A stretch of 64,000 bases of DNA from assembly GCA_020152595.1 (NCBI GenBank), contig JAIGNY010001798.1, positions 298,501 through 362,500 of the forward strand. The letters run 5' to 3'. The DNA is from Chiridota heheva. Lineage: Eukaryota; Echinodermata; Holothuroidea; Apodida; Chiridotidae. Made by a program: the position numbers and the translations under genes. This document shows positions 1 through 11,374 of this stretch, piece by piece (position 1 is the first letter of the stretch; each line of letters opens with the position of its first letter). The notes below the pieces were generated by a model. That model did not search any database. It was not told the DNA's origin and saw only the letters and a program-made list of their open reading frames with translations.

Positions 1-75
1 ATCAATTCAGCATCTCCTTCTTTCTGTGTGGAAGGTAAAGGCTCTGCCTCCAGTTTTTTGTCAGAAACTTCAGCT
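1..75 (-). CDS. Gene B, putative exon 3 (partial, runs off the window)
   Basis: On the minus strand a TTATGTTTCAG acceptor (bases 76-86) precedes a stretch that stays open to the window edge when its first base completes a codon split after position 2. It encodes an acidic, polar segment (AEVSDKKLEAEPLPST and onward) of about 25 residues. The incoming phase matches the outgoing phase of the exon at 12869-12949: GG plus A gives Gly. There is no recognisable domain. The exon is short and has no visible 3' boundary, so this call rests on the splice signal, the phase match and the protein-like composition. One other frame is also open for most of it, so it could be chance. Confidence 0.4.
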
Positions 76-289
76 CTGAAACATAATGAGTAAAATTGAT
101 AAGCTTGTCAGAATAATTATCAAAATATCTGAAAACCACCAGCCAAGAAACCAGTGGTGTGTCTAAAGGGGGCTATTAATGGCTTATCATATTAATCATA
201 GACTAGAACGGTAAATAACGTCATGGTTCGCATGCCCATGCAAATTGACACCCATATTATATGACCCAGCCAATTATAAAAATGGCATT

Positions 290-1170
290 TCACACCAAGT
301 CCCACATGGCATCCCATGTACCACATAACATCTCACCCCATGTCCCACATGGCATTCCACATGGCATCCCATTCCATGGCATTCCACCATATCTTCCACA
401 TGGCATCCCACCCCATGTCCCACATGACATCCCATGTCCCACGTGGCATTCCATCATATGTCCCACAGGGCATCCCATCCTATGACCCACATGGCATTCC
501 ACCCTATGTCCCACATCCCATGTACCAAATGACATCCCACCTCATTTCCCACATGACATCCCCCGCCTTGTCCCACATGGCATTCCACCATATCTCCCAC
601 ATGGCAAAGCACCATACAGTGTCTCACATGGCATTCCACCATATGTCCCACATGGCATTCCACCATGTCCCACATGGCATCCCATGCTATGACCCACATG
701 GATCCCATCCTACATGTATGTCCCACATTAATCCAACCATGTGTACCACATGACATCCATCCCCATGTCCCACATGGCATTCCTCCCTGTGTCCCGCATC
801 AGTGGCTTCCCACCTGATGTTGCACATAGCATCCCACCATATGTTCCACATGGTATCCCTCCTAATGTCCCAATGACATCCTACTTAATGTCCCACATGG
901 CATCACATCCCATGTCCCACATCCCATGTCCCCATGGCCTTCTACCCTATGTCCCACAAAGCCTCCTACCCTATGTCACACATGACATCCTACATTATGT
1001 CACACATGGCATCCTACCTTATGTCACACATGGCATCCTACCTTATGTCACACATGGCATCCCAACCTGTCACACTCTGTGTTACTCGTGGCAACCGACC
1101 ATGTCCCACATGGCACTCTACCCTGTTCCACATGGCATTCCACCCCATGTCCCACATGACATCCCATAGG
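290..1170. repeat. 24-bp minisatellite block of Helitron-like copy a
   Basis: Tandem 24-bp units built on CCATGTCCCACATGG plus a CATCCCAC spacer, with many point changes and a few indels. Because 24 is divisible by 3, all frames can read as 8-residue repeats (for example PMSHMASH or HVPHGIPP). This explains overlapping open frames on both strands; none looks like a gene. Each unit holds the perfect inverted repeat CCATGT-CCC-ACATGG. Confidence 0.9.
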
Positions 1171-1273
1171 CTCCATAAAAAGTCTCATCCTAGCTATCAC
1201 AGTCCCTGATTGAGCATACTATGTATGAAAGTGTCAGTTCATATAATAACTTATAAGCAAATGACTTGTTGAA

Positions 1274-1512
1274 ATGGGGTGGGACGCCATGTCCCACATG
1301 ACATCCCATTTCCCACATGACATTCCATCCCATGGCAATCCACCCAATGTCCTGCATGGCATTCCACCACATATCCTACGTGGCATTCCACTTGGTTCCA
1401 CATGGCATCCCACCCCATGTCCCACATGGCATCCCACCCCATGTCCCACATGGCATCCCACCCCATGTCCCACATGGCATCCCACCCTATGTCTGACATG
1501 ACATCCCATAAG
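1274..1512. repeat. Second 24-bp minisatellite block, copy a
   Basis: This is the same unit family as 290-1170, separated from it by about 100 bases of unique element sequence. Near-identical units run from about 1400 to 1490. The flanking unique pieces (AGTCTCATCCTAGCTATCAC and AAGTGTCAGTTCATATAATA) recur on both sides of this block and in copies b and c, which shows that the arrays are an internal part of the element. Confidence 0.88.
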
Positions 1513-2281
1513 CTCTATAAGAAGTCTCATCCTAGCTATCACAGTCCCTGATTGAGTATACTATGTATTAAAGTGTCAGTTCATATAATAACTTATATGC
1601 ATATGAGTTGTTGAATAAGAAAAAAAGGTGGAGTCAAATAATTATGCCTGATATAGCCCTTGGTGTATACAACATGGTTAATATTAAATCATATGTCCTT
1701 CATGGACCCCATCCATGTCCCACATGGCATCCCTCCCTATGTTTATATGCAATCACATCCTGTCACACTCTCTGACTAAGCATATTCAATAAAAAAGTCT
1801 GGTCAGGTCATAATACTGTAGCAACTTTATGCAAATGAGCACAATAATAAAGGTGGAGTTTAAAAAATCATGCCTGATACAAGTGTTGGTGCCCAAATAT
1901 TTTAAAGATTTTTAAGGATTTTAAATCTCAAGTACTACAAGAGAAACTTCAAGATCTCTGAAGAAAATTGGAAAATTATATCATTTTACAGTTATCTTCT
2001 AAGAAAATATCAAATGTATTGTAGACTTCTAAGAAAACTAGTCTTCAATCCTATCTTAAGTATCTCTGAAAAACTTTTACATTTTATAAGGAAATTCTAA
2101 CCTTCCATAAGGATATCTGGAAAAACTTTAACTTTTTCTGAGGAACTCTGAAGAAACTTTAACATTTTCTGAGGATGTCTCAAAAAACTTTAGCATTTCT
2201 GAGGAAATTTCAGAAACGGACGGCCAGACGGACGGACGTATGTAATCGCCATTACATAGGTACGCATGCGAACCAAAAAGA

Positions 2282-2394
2282 GGGATGTTGGCATAAGGGA
2301 AAATCCACCGTGACAGCCACCCTGACAGCCACCGTGACAGTCGGAACATTTGATCAACGTTTCTTACATTCAAACATCCTTCAAGGAAAATTTA
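2282..2394. other. Spacer with short GTGACAGCCA repeats
   Basis: Contains about three tandem copies of a 12-13 bp word, (C/G)TGACAGCCACC, near 2308-2342. The same CGTGACAGCCA word reappears on the far side of the 59-bp array at about 5682-5718, so the array appears to be framed by one sequence type. No gene is seen. Confidence 0.5.
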
Positions 2395-5300
2395 AATAGA
2401 AGAGTCATCGACTGTCATGAATGGACATTGATGAACTCATACTAGCTAGGACCAATAAAAGAGTCATTGACTGTCATGAATGGACATTGATGAACTCATA
2501 CTAGCTAGGACCAATAGAAGAGTCATTGACTGTCATGAATGGACATTGATGAACTCATACTAGCTAGGACCAATAGAAGAGTCATTGACTGTCATGAATG
2601 GACATTGATAAACTCATACTAGCTAGGACCAATAGAAGAGACATTGACTGTCATGAATGGACATTGATGAACTCATACTAGCTAGGACCAATAGAAGAGT
2701 CATTGACTGTCATGAATGGACATTGATAAACTCATACTAGCTAGGACCAATAGAAGAGTCATTGACTATCATGAATGGACATTGATGAACCTATACTAGC
2801 TAGGACCAATAGAAGAGTCATTGACTATCATGAAGGACATTGATGAACTCATACTAGCTAGGACCAATAGAAGAGTCATTGACTATCATGAATGGACATT
2901 GATGAACTCATACTAGCTAGGACCAATAGAAGAGTCATTGACTGTCATGAATGGACATTGATGAACTCATACTAGCTAGGACCAATAGAAGAGTCATTGA
3001 CTATCATGAATGGACATTGATGAACTCATACTAGCTAGGACCAATAGAAGAGTCATTGACTGTCATGAATGGACATTGATAAACTCATACTAGCTAGGAC
3101 CAATAGAAGAGACATTGACTGTCATGAATGGACATTGATGAACCCATACCAGCTAGGACCAATAGAAGAGTCATTGACTGTCATGAATGGACATTGATGA
3201 ACTCATACTAGCTAGGACCAATAGAAGAGTCATTGACTGTCATGAATGGACATTGATAAACTCATACTAGCTACAACCAATAGAAGAGTCATTGACTATC
3301 ATGAATGGACATTGATGAACCTATACTAGCTAGGACCAATAGAAGAGTCATTGACTATCATGAATGACATTGATAAACTCATACTAGCTAGGACCAATAG
3401 AAGAGTCATTGACTGTCATGAATGGACATTGATGAACCTATACTAGCTAGGACCAATAGAAGAGTCATTGACTATCATGAATGGACATTGATGAACCTAT
3501 ACTAGCTAGGACCAATAGAAGAGTCATTGACTATCATGAATGGACATTGATGAACTCATTCTAGCTAGGACCAATAGAAGAGTCATTGACTATCATGAAG
3601 GACATTGATGAACTCATACTAGCTACAACCAATAGAAGAGTCATTGACTGTCATGAATGGACATTGATAAACTCATACTAGCTACAACCAATAGAAGAGT
3701 CATTGACTATCATGAATGGACATTGATGAACCTATACTAGCTAGGACCAATAGAAGAGTCATTGACTATCATGAATGGACATTGATAAACTCATACTAGC
3801 TAGGACCAATAGAAGAGTCATTGACTGTCATGAATGGACATTGATGAACTCATTCTAGCTAGGACCAATAGAAGAGTCATTGACTATCATGAAGGACATT
3901 GATGAACTCATACTAGCTACAACCAATAGAAAAGTCATTGACTATCATGAATGGACATTGATGAACTCATACTAGCTAGGACCAATAAAAAAGTCATTGA
4001 CTATCATGAATGGACATTGATGAACTCATACTAGCTAGGACCAATAGAAGAGACATTGACTGTCATGAATGGACATTGATGAACTCATACTAGCTAGAAC
4101 CAATAGAAGAGTCATTGACTATCATGAATGGACATTGATGAACCTATACTAGCTAGGACCAATAAAAGAGTCGTTGACTATCATAAATGGACATTAATGA
4201 ACTTATACTAGCTAGGACCAATAGAAGAGTCATTGACTATCATGAATTGACATTGATGAACCCATACTAGCTAGGACCAATAGAAGAGTCATTGACTGTC
4301 ATGAATGGACATTGATGAACCCATACTAGCTAGGACCAATAGAAGAGTCATTGACTATCATGAATGGACATTGATGAACCTATACTAGCTAGGACCAATA
4401 GAAGAGTCAATGACTATCATGAAGGACATTGATGAACTCATACTAGCTAGGACCAATAGAAGAGTCATTGACTGTCATGAATGGACATTGATGAACTCAT
4501 ACTAGCTAGGACCAATAGAAGAGTCATTGACTATCATGAATGGACATTGATAAACTCATACTAGTTAGGACCAATAGAAGAGTCATTGACTATCATGAAT
4601 GGACATTGATGAACCCATACTAGCTAGGACCAATAAAAGAGTCATTGACTGTCATGAATGGACATTGATGAACCCATACCAGCTAGGACCAATAGAAGAG
4701 TCATTGACTGTCATGAATGGACATTGATGAACTCATACTAGCTAGGACCAATAGAAGAGTCATTGACTGTCATGAATGGACATTGATGAACTCATACTAG
4801 CTAGGACCAATAGAAGAGTCATTGACTATCATGAATGGACATTGATAAACTCATACTAGTTAGGACCAATAGAAGAGTCATTGACTATCATGAATGGACA
4901 TTGATGAACCCATACTAGCTAGGACCAATAAAAGAGTCATTGACTGTCATGAATGGACATTGATGAACCCATACCAGCTAGGACCAATAGAAGAGTCATT
5001 GACTGTCATGAATGGACATTGATGAACTCATACTAGCTAGGACCAATAGAAGAGTCATTGACTATCATGAATGGACATTGATGAACTTATACTAGCTAGG
5101 ACCAATAAAAAAGTCATTGACTATCATGAATGGACATTGATGAACTCATACTAGTTAGGACCAATAGAAGAGTCATTGACTATCATGAATGGACATTGAT
5201 GAACCCATACTAGCTAGGACCAATAAAAGAGTCATTGACTGTCATGAATGGACATTGATGAACCCATACCAGCTAGGACCAATAGAAGAGTCATTGACTG

Positions 5301-5458
5301 TCATGAATGGACATTGATGAACTCATACTAGCTAGGACCAATAGAAGAGTCATTGACTATCATGAATGGACATTGATGAACTTATACTAGCTAGGACCAA
5401 TAAAAAAGTCATTGACTATCATGAATGGACATTGATGAACTCATACTAGCTAAGACCA
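2395..5458. repeat. 59-bp satellite array, about 52 copies
   Basis: Head-to-tail units of 59 bp (core words AGAGTCATTGACTGTCATGA, GGACATTGATGAACTCATAC and TAGCTAGGACCAATAG). Variants include a missing base pair or two in GAATGGACATT and alternates CTATC/CTGTC, AACCTATAC/AACTCATAC and AGCTACAAC/AGCTAGGAC. In the last third the variants recur in order: CTAGTTAGGA occurs at 4561, 4856 and 5151, exactly 295 bp (5 units) apart. There is no open frame of note because 59 is not a multiple of three. It lies in the large intron of gene B if exon 3 at 1-75 is real. Confidence 0.95.
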
Positions 5459-5825
5459 ACTACTATATTGCGTTTACAAGTCATCCACGAAAAATGTTTA
5501 TGTGACAACCGGGCAAAAAAAATAGACAAGATTTTTAAACTTTGGTTTAAATTGTATATTACTAACTCACCTAAAGGTCTATCTACAAACTACATAATGA
5601 AATCTATAGATTGTTGTACATGTGGTATGAAAAGTATCTTAATCTTCCCAAAGATTTCCATTTTATTCCCATAACTTTATCGTGACAGCCAGGACAAGCT
5701 AGTGTGACAGCCAGGACATTATCTAGAGAATACTTTGTAGCATCATAGTTCTTATACAAAACCAATGAAATAATTAGTACTAACGATATTATTTTGAAAC
5801 TTATTTGTATTCAAAATGATTGTTT
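5459..5825. other. Spacer, no gene recognised
   Basis: AT-rich unique sequence between the 59-bp array and the LINE 3' end. A 68-codon open frame on the plus strand has no recognisable motif and no good coding signature. CGTGACAGCCAGGACA-like words near 5683 and 5702 match those left of the array. Confidence 0.5.
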
Positions 5826-6329
5826 TTTTGTTTTTTTAATGAGGACTTAACGGCACCATGACAACGAGGGTCAAATTGTGCCTGAGAGGTCAGATCATTC
5901 TAGAGGTAGGAAGGAAAGGAAACAGGGGGAGAATGAGATAAATTCAAGAACAAAAGGTCAGAAAGCTGTGATCAAGCGGGGAGGTGCATGGTTGAAACAA
6001 AAACAAAGTAGAGAGGGAGAGGAAGAGGAGAATTAAATATGGTTGTAGAGGGAAGCATGATGAAGGTACTGTAGGAGATAATTTTATCCAGAGAATTTTT
6101 CTGGAAGAACTCAGCAATTGAGTTGTGGGGAGCGAGGGAAGCTCTAGGAAGGTTGTACAGGGGGCAAGCAGGAGAACGTGATGGATTGTGAGGGTGCAGT
6201 GGTAATTGTTGCAGAGGGGTTGGGGGGAGCCAATAAGGAGGTGGGGGTGAGTGAGGTGGGTGTGACCAATTCTAAGATGGGTAATATGAGCTTTGTCGAT
6301 ACGAGAGAGGTTGTTGATGGTGAATTTGA

Positions 6330-9300
6330 TCAGAATTGTGGGCTGGATGACATGGAGTTTGTTATTATATTGGGAGTTCCATGAGGTTTGCCAGCGGTCA
6401 CGAACAAAGGAAGCGATAAGCCGTTTGATATCAGAGAGGGTTTGGGAAAAGGGGTAGGGAGGAGGTTGAGGGCAAGCTTAGCGGCTGCATCAGCCCTGTC
6501 ATTGCCAGGGATACCAACATGGCTGGGTATCCAGAAGAAAAGAACACTTTTCCTGCAGAGGGTGGGGGGAGGTGGCATGTGAGGTTATCCCATTTAAGAT
6601 AGAGTAAAGAAGTAAGAACAGCCTTTGAGTCGGAGATAATGGCAGAGTGGCTGAGCGGAGAGTACTCAATAAAGTTGAGGGCGAGGAGAATGGCATTAGC
6701 CTCGGCTGAAAAGATGGATGAGTAGTCGGAAAGTCTGCTACTGAGGGTGATGTCTTGGATGACGGCAGCAGCAGCTGTCTTGTTGCCTTCCTGGGAGCCA
6801 TCAGTATAGATGGATGTGTAATTTGAGAGTTGGTCTTTGATTTGGTGGTGGAGATTGATGAAAAGGTTAGGGTGGGTTTAAGTTTTGTGATGAGTGGAGA
6901 GGTCCAGGTGGACAGAAGGGAGGGGGTGGCCCAAGGAGGAAAAGTGAGCCAGGAGAAGGTGCCGAGAGTGGCGGGGTTGATGTCGAGATGGAAGAGGTCT
7001 GATTTAAAGCGTAAGCTGAAGGGAGGGGATAGGGTTTTAGTCCTATCAAAGAGGGTGGAGAAATTGGGGTACCTAATGAGGTTGTAAACAAGGTTCTGGG
7101 TGTTGGTGAGGACTCTAAAAGCATAGGAGAGGCTAAGCTTTTTACATCTAAGTAGAAAGGGGGGTTCGTTGGCTTCAACATGAAGGCTGGTGATTGGGGA
7201 GGTCCTGTAAGCACCTAGACAAAGCCTGAGGGCTTCATTTTGGATGGTGTTGAGGTATGAGTTGTGAGCGACACAGTCAGACAATATTGCCGTAGTCAAG
7301 CTTGGCATGAATGGTGAGCATGAAAATTTTGAGTAGAGCAAAGCGGTTCGCACCCCAAGTGGTGTTGGAGAGGAGTCTGAGGATGTTGAGGGAGCTGTTG
7401 CATTTCAGTTTCAGGTTGGTGATGTGTTGCTTGTAGGTAAGCTTGGGGTCTAGAGTTAGACCCAGGAACTTTGTGTGTTCAACTTTTGGGATGCGATTAC
7501 CATTGAGCACAAAGTTCAGGTTGGGGTGGAGGTTGTTGAAATGACAAAAGTGCATGCAGACTGTCTTGTCTTTGGAGAATTTAAAACCATTATTGTTGCT
7601 CCAGACTTGCAGCTGGTTGAGGCTGATTTGGAGCCTATTTTCAACAATAGGAAAGCTGTAGGTCCTGTGGGCACCTAGACAAAGCCTGAGGGCTTCATTT
7701 TGGATGGTGTTGATGTGGTTGAGGTATGAGTTGTGAGCGACACAGTAGACAATATTGCCATAGTCAAGCTTGGCACTAATGGTGAGCCTGAAAATTTTGA
7801 GGAGAGCATAGCGGTTCGCACCCCAAGTGGTGTTGGAGAGGAGTCGGAGGATGTTGAGGGAGCTGTTGCATTTTAGTTTCAGGTTGGTGAGCTTGGGGTC
7901 TTCAGTTAGACCCAGAAACTTTGTGTGTTCAACTTTACTGATGCGATTGCCATTAAGCACAAAGTTCGGATTGGGGTGGAGGTTGTTGAAATGACAAAAG
8001 TGCATGCAGACTGTCTTGTCTTTGGAGAATTTAAAACCATTATTGTTGCTCCAGACTTGCAGCTGGTTGAGGCTGATTTGGAGCCTATTTTCAACAATAG
8101 GAAAGCTAGGAGAGCAGTAGAAGATGGTGAAGTCATCCACGTAGAAGGTACGTTTGATGTTGGGGCCAAGGTTATCCGCAAAGTCATTAATGCTCAGGTT
8201 GAAGAGAGTGGGAGAGAGGATGCTGCCTTGAGGGACGCCCTCTTTTTAAGGGTACGGGTTGGAGAGGGTGTGGCCAATACGAACTTAGAACTGCCTGATT
8301 GAGAGGAAGTTTTGAATAAAGATGGGGAGATGGCCTCTGAGGCCGATGGTGTGAAGTTTGCGAGTAATGCCGTATTTCCAAGTAGTGTCAAAAGCTTTCT
8401 CGAGGTCAAAAAATATGGCAATGAGGTGTTCCTTTTTTGCAACGGATTCCTGGATAGCGGTGTCAAGCGTAATTAACTGGTCTAGGGTATTCCGACGTTT
8501 TCGGAAGCCGCTTTGGTGAGGGGAGAGGATTCTGTTGGTCTCAAGGAACCAGTTTAGTCTCTGATTAATGATCCTTTCTATAATTTACAGAGACAGCAGG
8601 TGGGGGCGATGGGGCAGTAGCTAGAGGGGTCAGTACCGTCCTTCCCCGGTTTAAGGACGGGGATGACAATAGCTGTCCTACAGATAGGGGGAAAGGAGTG
8701 TGAGGACCAAATGTGGTTGAAGATGGTGAGTAGGGTAGTGGTGGCCTTGATGGGGAGGTGTTTCAGGAACTAATAGGGGATGTTATCTAGGCCCTTGGAG
8801 GTGCAACCAGCATCGTGGATGGCTTGGTTTAATTCAGAATGGGTGAAAAGGGTGTTGTAGCTTTCGGAGTTGTCGGAGGGAAAAGTGATTCTCCGGGCTT
8901 CATCTTAAGCTTTTTTTGGGTTTTTTTTTTGGTTTTGAAGGCATTAGAGTAGTTGGTCGAAGACGAGATGTAACTGAAAGAGGCGGTGAGGTAGTTAACT
9001 ATGTCTTTTTTCGCGGTGAGCAGGTCACCATTCCAAGAGAGATGGGAGATGGGAGATTTGCCTACTCTGCCGTGAAAGCTGTTAAGCATTCTCCAAATCT
9101 TCTTAGTGGTTTTTGATAAGCTTGCCTCTGGGAGTGGTGGTAATAGAGCCCCACAGAGGGTTGTGAGCGTTTAAGTCACCAAGAAGGATGAAGGGGGTGG
9201 GAAGCTGAGAGATGAGGTTGTTAAGGCTGGTTGGTTGAATGTTGGTGTTGGGGGGAGATAGATATTGCAAAGAGTGAAATTTTTGTGGAGGGAGATAGAT

Positions 9301-9560
9301 ATACAGATGGCCTGAAGGTCAGTGTGCACATGAACAGGGCTGTGTGGGATACCGTGTCTAACGAGAATGGAGATGCCCCCACAGGCCCTGTCGGCGTCCA
9401 CTTGATGTTTGTGATAGCAAGCAAAGTTGTTGAGGGAGTAATGGTCGGTGGTTTTCAAGAAAGTTCTTGTAGGCAGAAAACGACCGGGTTGAAGGTGGTG
9501 GTCAGAAGGTCAATTTCTTCAGAATTGGCTTTAAGGCTCCTTATGTTTTATTGTATGATG
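6330..9560 (-). pseudogene. LINE ORF2 (endonuclease, reverse transcriptase, RNase H), broken
   Basis: The endonuclease starts with an IIQ-stop-NIRSLKANSEE block (near 9540), where a stop stands in place of the usual Trp. It continues with CGGISILVRHGIPHS and reaches GDLNAHNPLWGS (near 9150). The following endonuclease C-terminus and linker are missing. RT motifs follow in shifting frames, with YVDDFTIF (near 8140) intact. The RT C-terminal half is tandemly duplicated. RNase H shows the SAEA, DSKAVL and PSHVGIPGNDRADAA motifs (6500-6700). Several frameshifts make it a pseudogene. Confidence 0.82.
7190..8110 (-). repeat. In-frame tandem duplication inside the LINE reverse transcriptase
   Basis: About 450 bp encoding the region from SFPIVENRLQ to LRLCLGAHRT occurs twice in tandem (about 8105-7660 and 7655-7190). 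The joint reads CLGAHRT-YSFPIVENRL, and a single 287-codon frame runs through both copies. The copies differ by point changes and by a short deletion after the GLT-DPKLT motif. Other copies of the family in this window have the segment once. Confidence 0.85.
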
Positions 9561-9569
9561 TTGTGGGTC

Positions 9570-10849
9570 TTATTGTAATTGTTTGTGGTGCACACCATAA
9601 GGAAGCAGGGGGTTATCTGAAGGAAGATCTGTTGGGTCTGAGTTGGCTTGTTTTTTCTTCGGATCTGTTTCTTTGGGAGCGATTGTTTTAAAAAGTTGGA
9701 CGAGAAGTATGATCGGTATGTCGGTAATCGAACAATCCACATTCTCTTCAGTGTCATGCATGTGGGTTTGGGTGGCGGGCTGTTTGTTGATTGGTTGTTT
9801 GTTGATTGGTTGTTTGTTGGTTGCTTGTTTGTTGGTTGGTTTGTTGGTTTGTTAGCCTGGTTGCTTTTAGTTTGATGTATGATGGTATTAGTGGTGTTGG
9901 TGCAGGGGGCGGTGGGGGCTTTAGAGAAGGAAGGGAGCTTGAGGAGAGAAGTGGTGGTGGAGGTGGTGTGGGTATTGGGTGCGGTTGGATTGTTGGCAAT
10001 GGTGATGGGCTTAGGACTAGGTAAGAAGAGCTAGGTGAGGTCGGTTTGGGCATGTATTGGTGTTAGGGGCGGTATTGGTGTTAGAGGAGACTAAGTTCGA
10101 GTAGGAAGGCTTGGTGTGGAGGGAAGCGAGGTATTGCTTCCTGGCCTCTGGGTAAGCTATGTTGGGAATAAGGGTTTAAGTTTAGTTATTTGTTTTTCTT
10201 AAAGCCAGGTGGGGCAGTCTTTCGAGAAGGAGGGATGGTTGGCTGGGTAATTACCATCACAATTTGTGCAAAGTGGGTTGTTGGTGCAGGAGGTGTTGTC
10301 ATGGTCTGGGGCTCCGCAATTACCACAGCGCGCTTGGCTGCGGCAAGAGTTTTTACCATGGCCATACCTCTGGCAATTATTACAACGTAGAGGGTTGGGA
10401 ATGTAAGGGGCGACTGAAATTCTTAGGTAGCCGGCAATGATGTGGGAGGAGAGACTTGGTGTGGCGAAAGTAAGGAAGATGGTATTGGTGGGTGTTTCGG
10501 CTCCGTCTCTCTTGAGAATGAGACGACGGGCTTCAATAATGTGTTGGCTAGCCAGTTCCTCTATGTCATCATCCGTTAAGTAAGCAAGATCTCTGGTGCG
10601 TATGACGCCTTTGCTGGAGTTCAGGGAACGATGGGGGGTGACTGTGATGTCGACACCAGTGTTGGCTAGGGTTTTGGTGGAGAGGAGGGTGGTGGCTTGA
10701 GTGTCCCCTGATGCAGTGCACCAGGAGATCACCGGATCTGAGGGTAGAGACCTTGGGGAGGGTACCCACAAGGCCATAGAGCCATAGGCCAAGGCTTTAT
10801 GTATGAGGAAGGGAAAACTTTTTAAAGCTTTCTTGCTTGTTGGTGGCAT
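9570..10849 (-). pseudogene. LINE ORF1 (gag-like, CCHC zinc knuckles), frameshifted
   Basis: The first 216 codons (10849-10199) are open from an ATG. They end in three zinc knuckles: C-X2-C-X4-H-X4-C at residues 156-169 and 175-188, and a longer C-X2-C...H...C at 194-212. Residues 80-150 resemble the RNA-binding-type part of I/Jockey gag proteins. The frame is then lost. A proline-rich low-complexity stretch (about 10050-9860) and a microsatellite-like GTTTGTTGATTG run (9780-9850) follow, and the likely C-terminus resumes in another frame at 9761-9570. ORF1 protein would bind element RNA. It is non-functional as it stands. Confidence 0.75.
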
Positions 10850-11200
10850 ATATGATTAAGATTTTGGGGGTTGGGATTGAAGAATGGTCAATGGAGGTAG
10901 CAGGTGGGTCACCTGGAGGGAGGAGGGTCAAGGTCAATGTACAAGCACTTTGTCATAATGAAAAAAAAAAACAAGGGCCAAGAGAACCGAGGCAATGAGA
11001 AAAAAAATCGCGGAACTACCATAGGAGGACCACTGTATAGTAACGATAAGGGCGTGAAAGGTCTGGACTAAATGGGAGGGAAAAAACAAAAGAAACAATC
11101 TTACCAAAAGCAGACGCCCATCCACAGAAAGAAAATCCCGAAAAGGAAGAATAAAACAAATTTCAGGGTGAAAGGGGGAAGTAAAATGTAAATGAAAAGG

Positions 11201-11374
11201 TTCAGAGAAGATTCAGATGCACGTTGCTCTTAATGCACGTAACGATATAATAATGTAAAATGTAATATAAATATATAAAATGTAACCAAAAATATGCCTT
11301 AAAGGTAGTAAGTGATCAGATACAGCATATTGTAGTGTTCATTGACCTTGTTCTAAGGTCAAATGAAGTAAATT
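11201..11374. other. AT-rich spacer
   Basis: Unique AT-rich sequence between the LINE leader and the dispersed repeat. I see no gene, RNA or repeat in it. Confidence 0.4.

Larger units (their letters stand above)
203..2281 (-). mobile_element. Helitron-like non-autonomous element, copy a
   Basis: Read on the minus strand, the unit starts near a T-rich GGTTCGCATGCG (2264-2274). It ends with the stem-loop CATGG-GCATGCGAA-CCATG, then a short AC-rich stretch and CTAG (203-206) followed by T. The same ends occur at 38990-41907 and 42215-44318, all with CTAG|T. The subterminal words GGTTCGCATGC (225-235) and GCATGCGAACC (2264-2274) are perfect inverted repeats. Inside are a 24-bp minisatellite, a unique segment near 1170-1260 repeated at 1510-1690, and an AT-rich part with repeated TTTCTGAGGAA words. 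There is no coding sequence. A 3' hairpin plus CTAG|T and internal tandem repeats fit rolling-circle (Helitron or Helentron/HINE) elements. The 5' end is not sharp. Confidence 0.55.
5826..11200 (-). mobile_element. Degenerate I-like non-LTR retrotransposon (LINE), copy 1
   Basis: On the minus strand, in order: a 5' leader (about 11200-10850), ORF1 with three CCHC knuckles (10849 to about 9570), and ORF2 with an apurinic-type endonuclease (about 9560-9130), reverse transcriptase (about 8830-7190) and RNase H (about 6880-6330). A 3' UTR then ends in an A-rich (CAAA/AAAAAAAC) tail near 5826-5840. RNase H after the reverse transcriptase plus a CCHC gag protein is typical of I/Nimb-type elements. 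The copy is dead: ORF2 has stops and frameshifts, an internal deletion and an internal tandem duplication. Related 5'-truncated copies lie at 33505-34930 and 48936-51674. Confidence 0.85.

Noticed and set aside
6830-8302. Plus-strand open frames across the LINE (for example 125 codons at 7925-8302)
   Set aside because: Antisense shadows of RT coding sequence.
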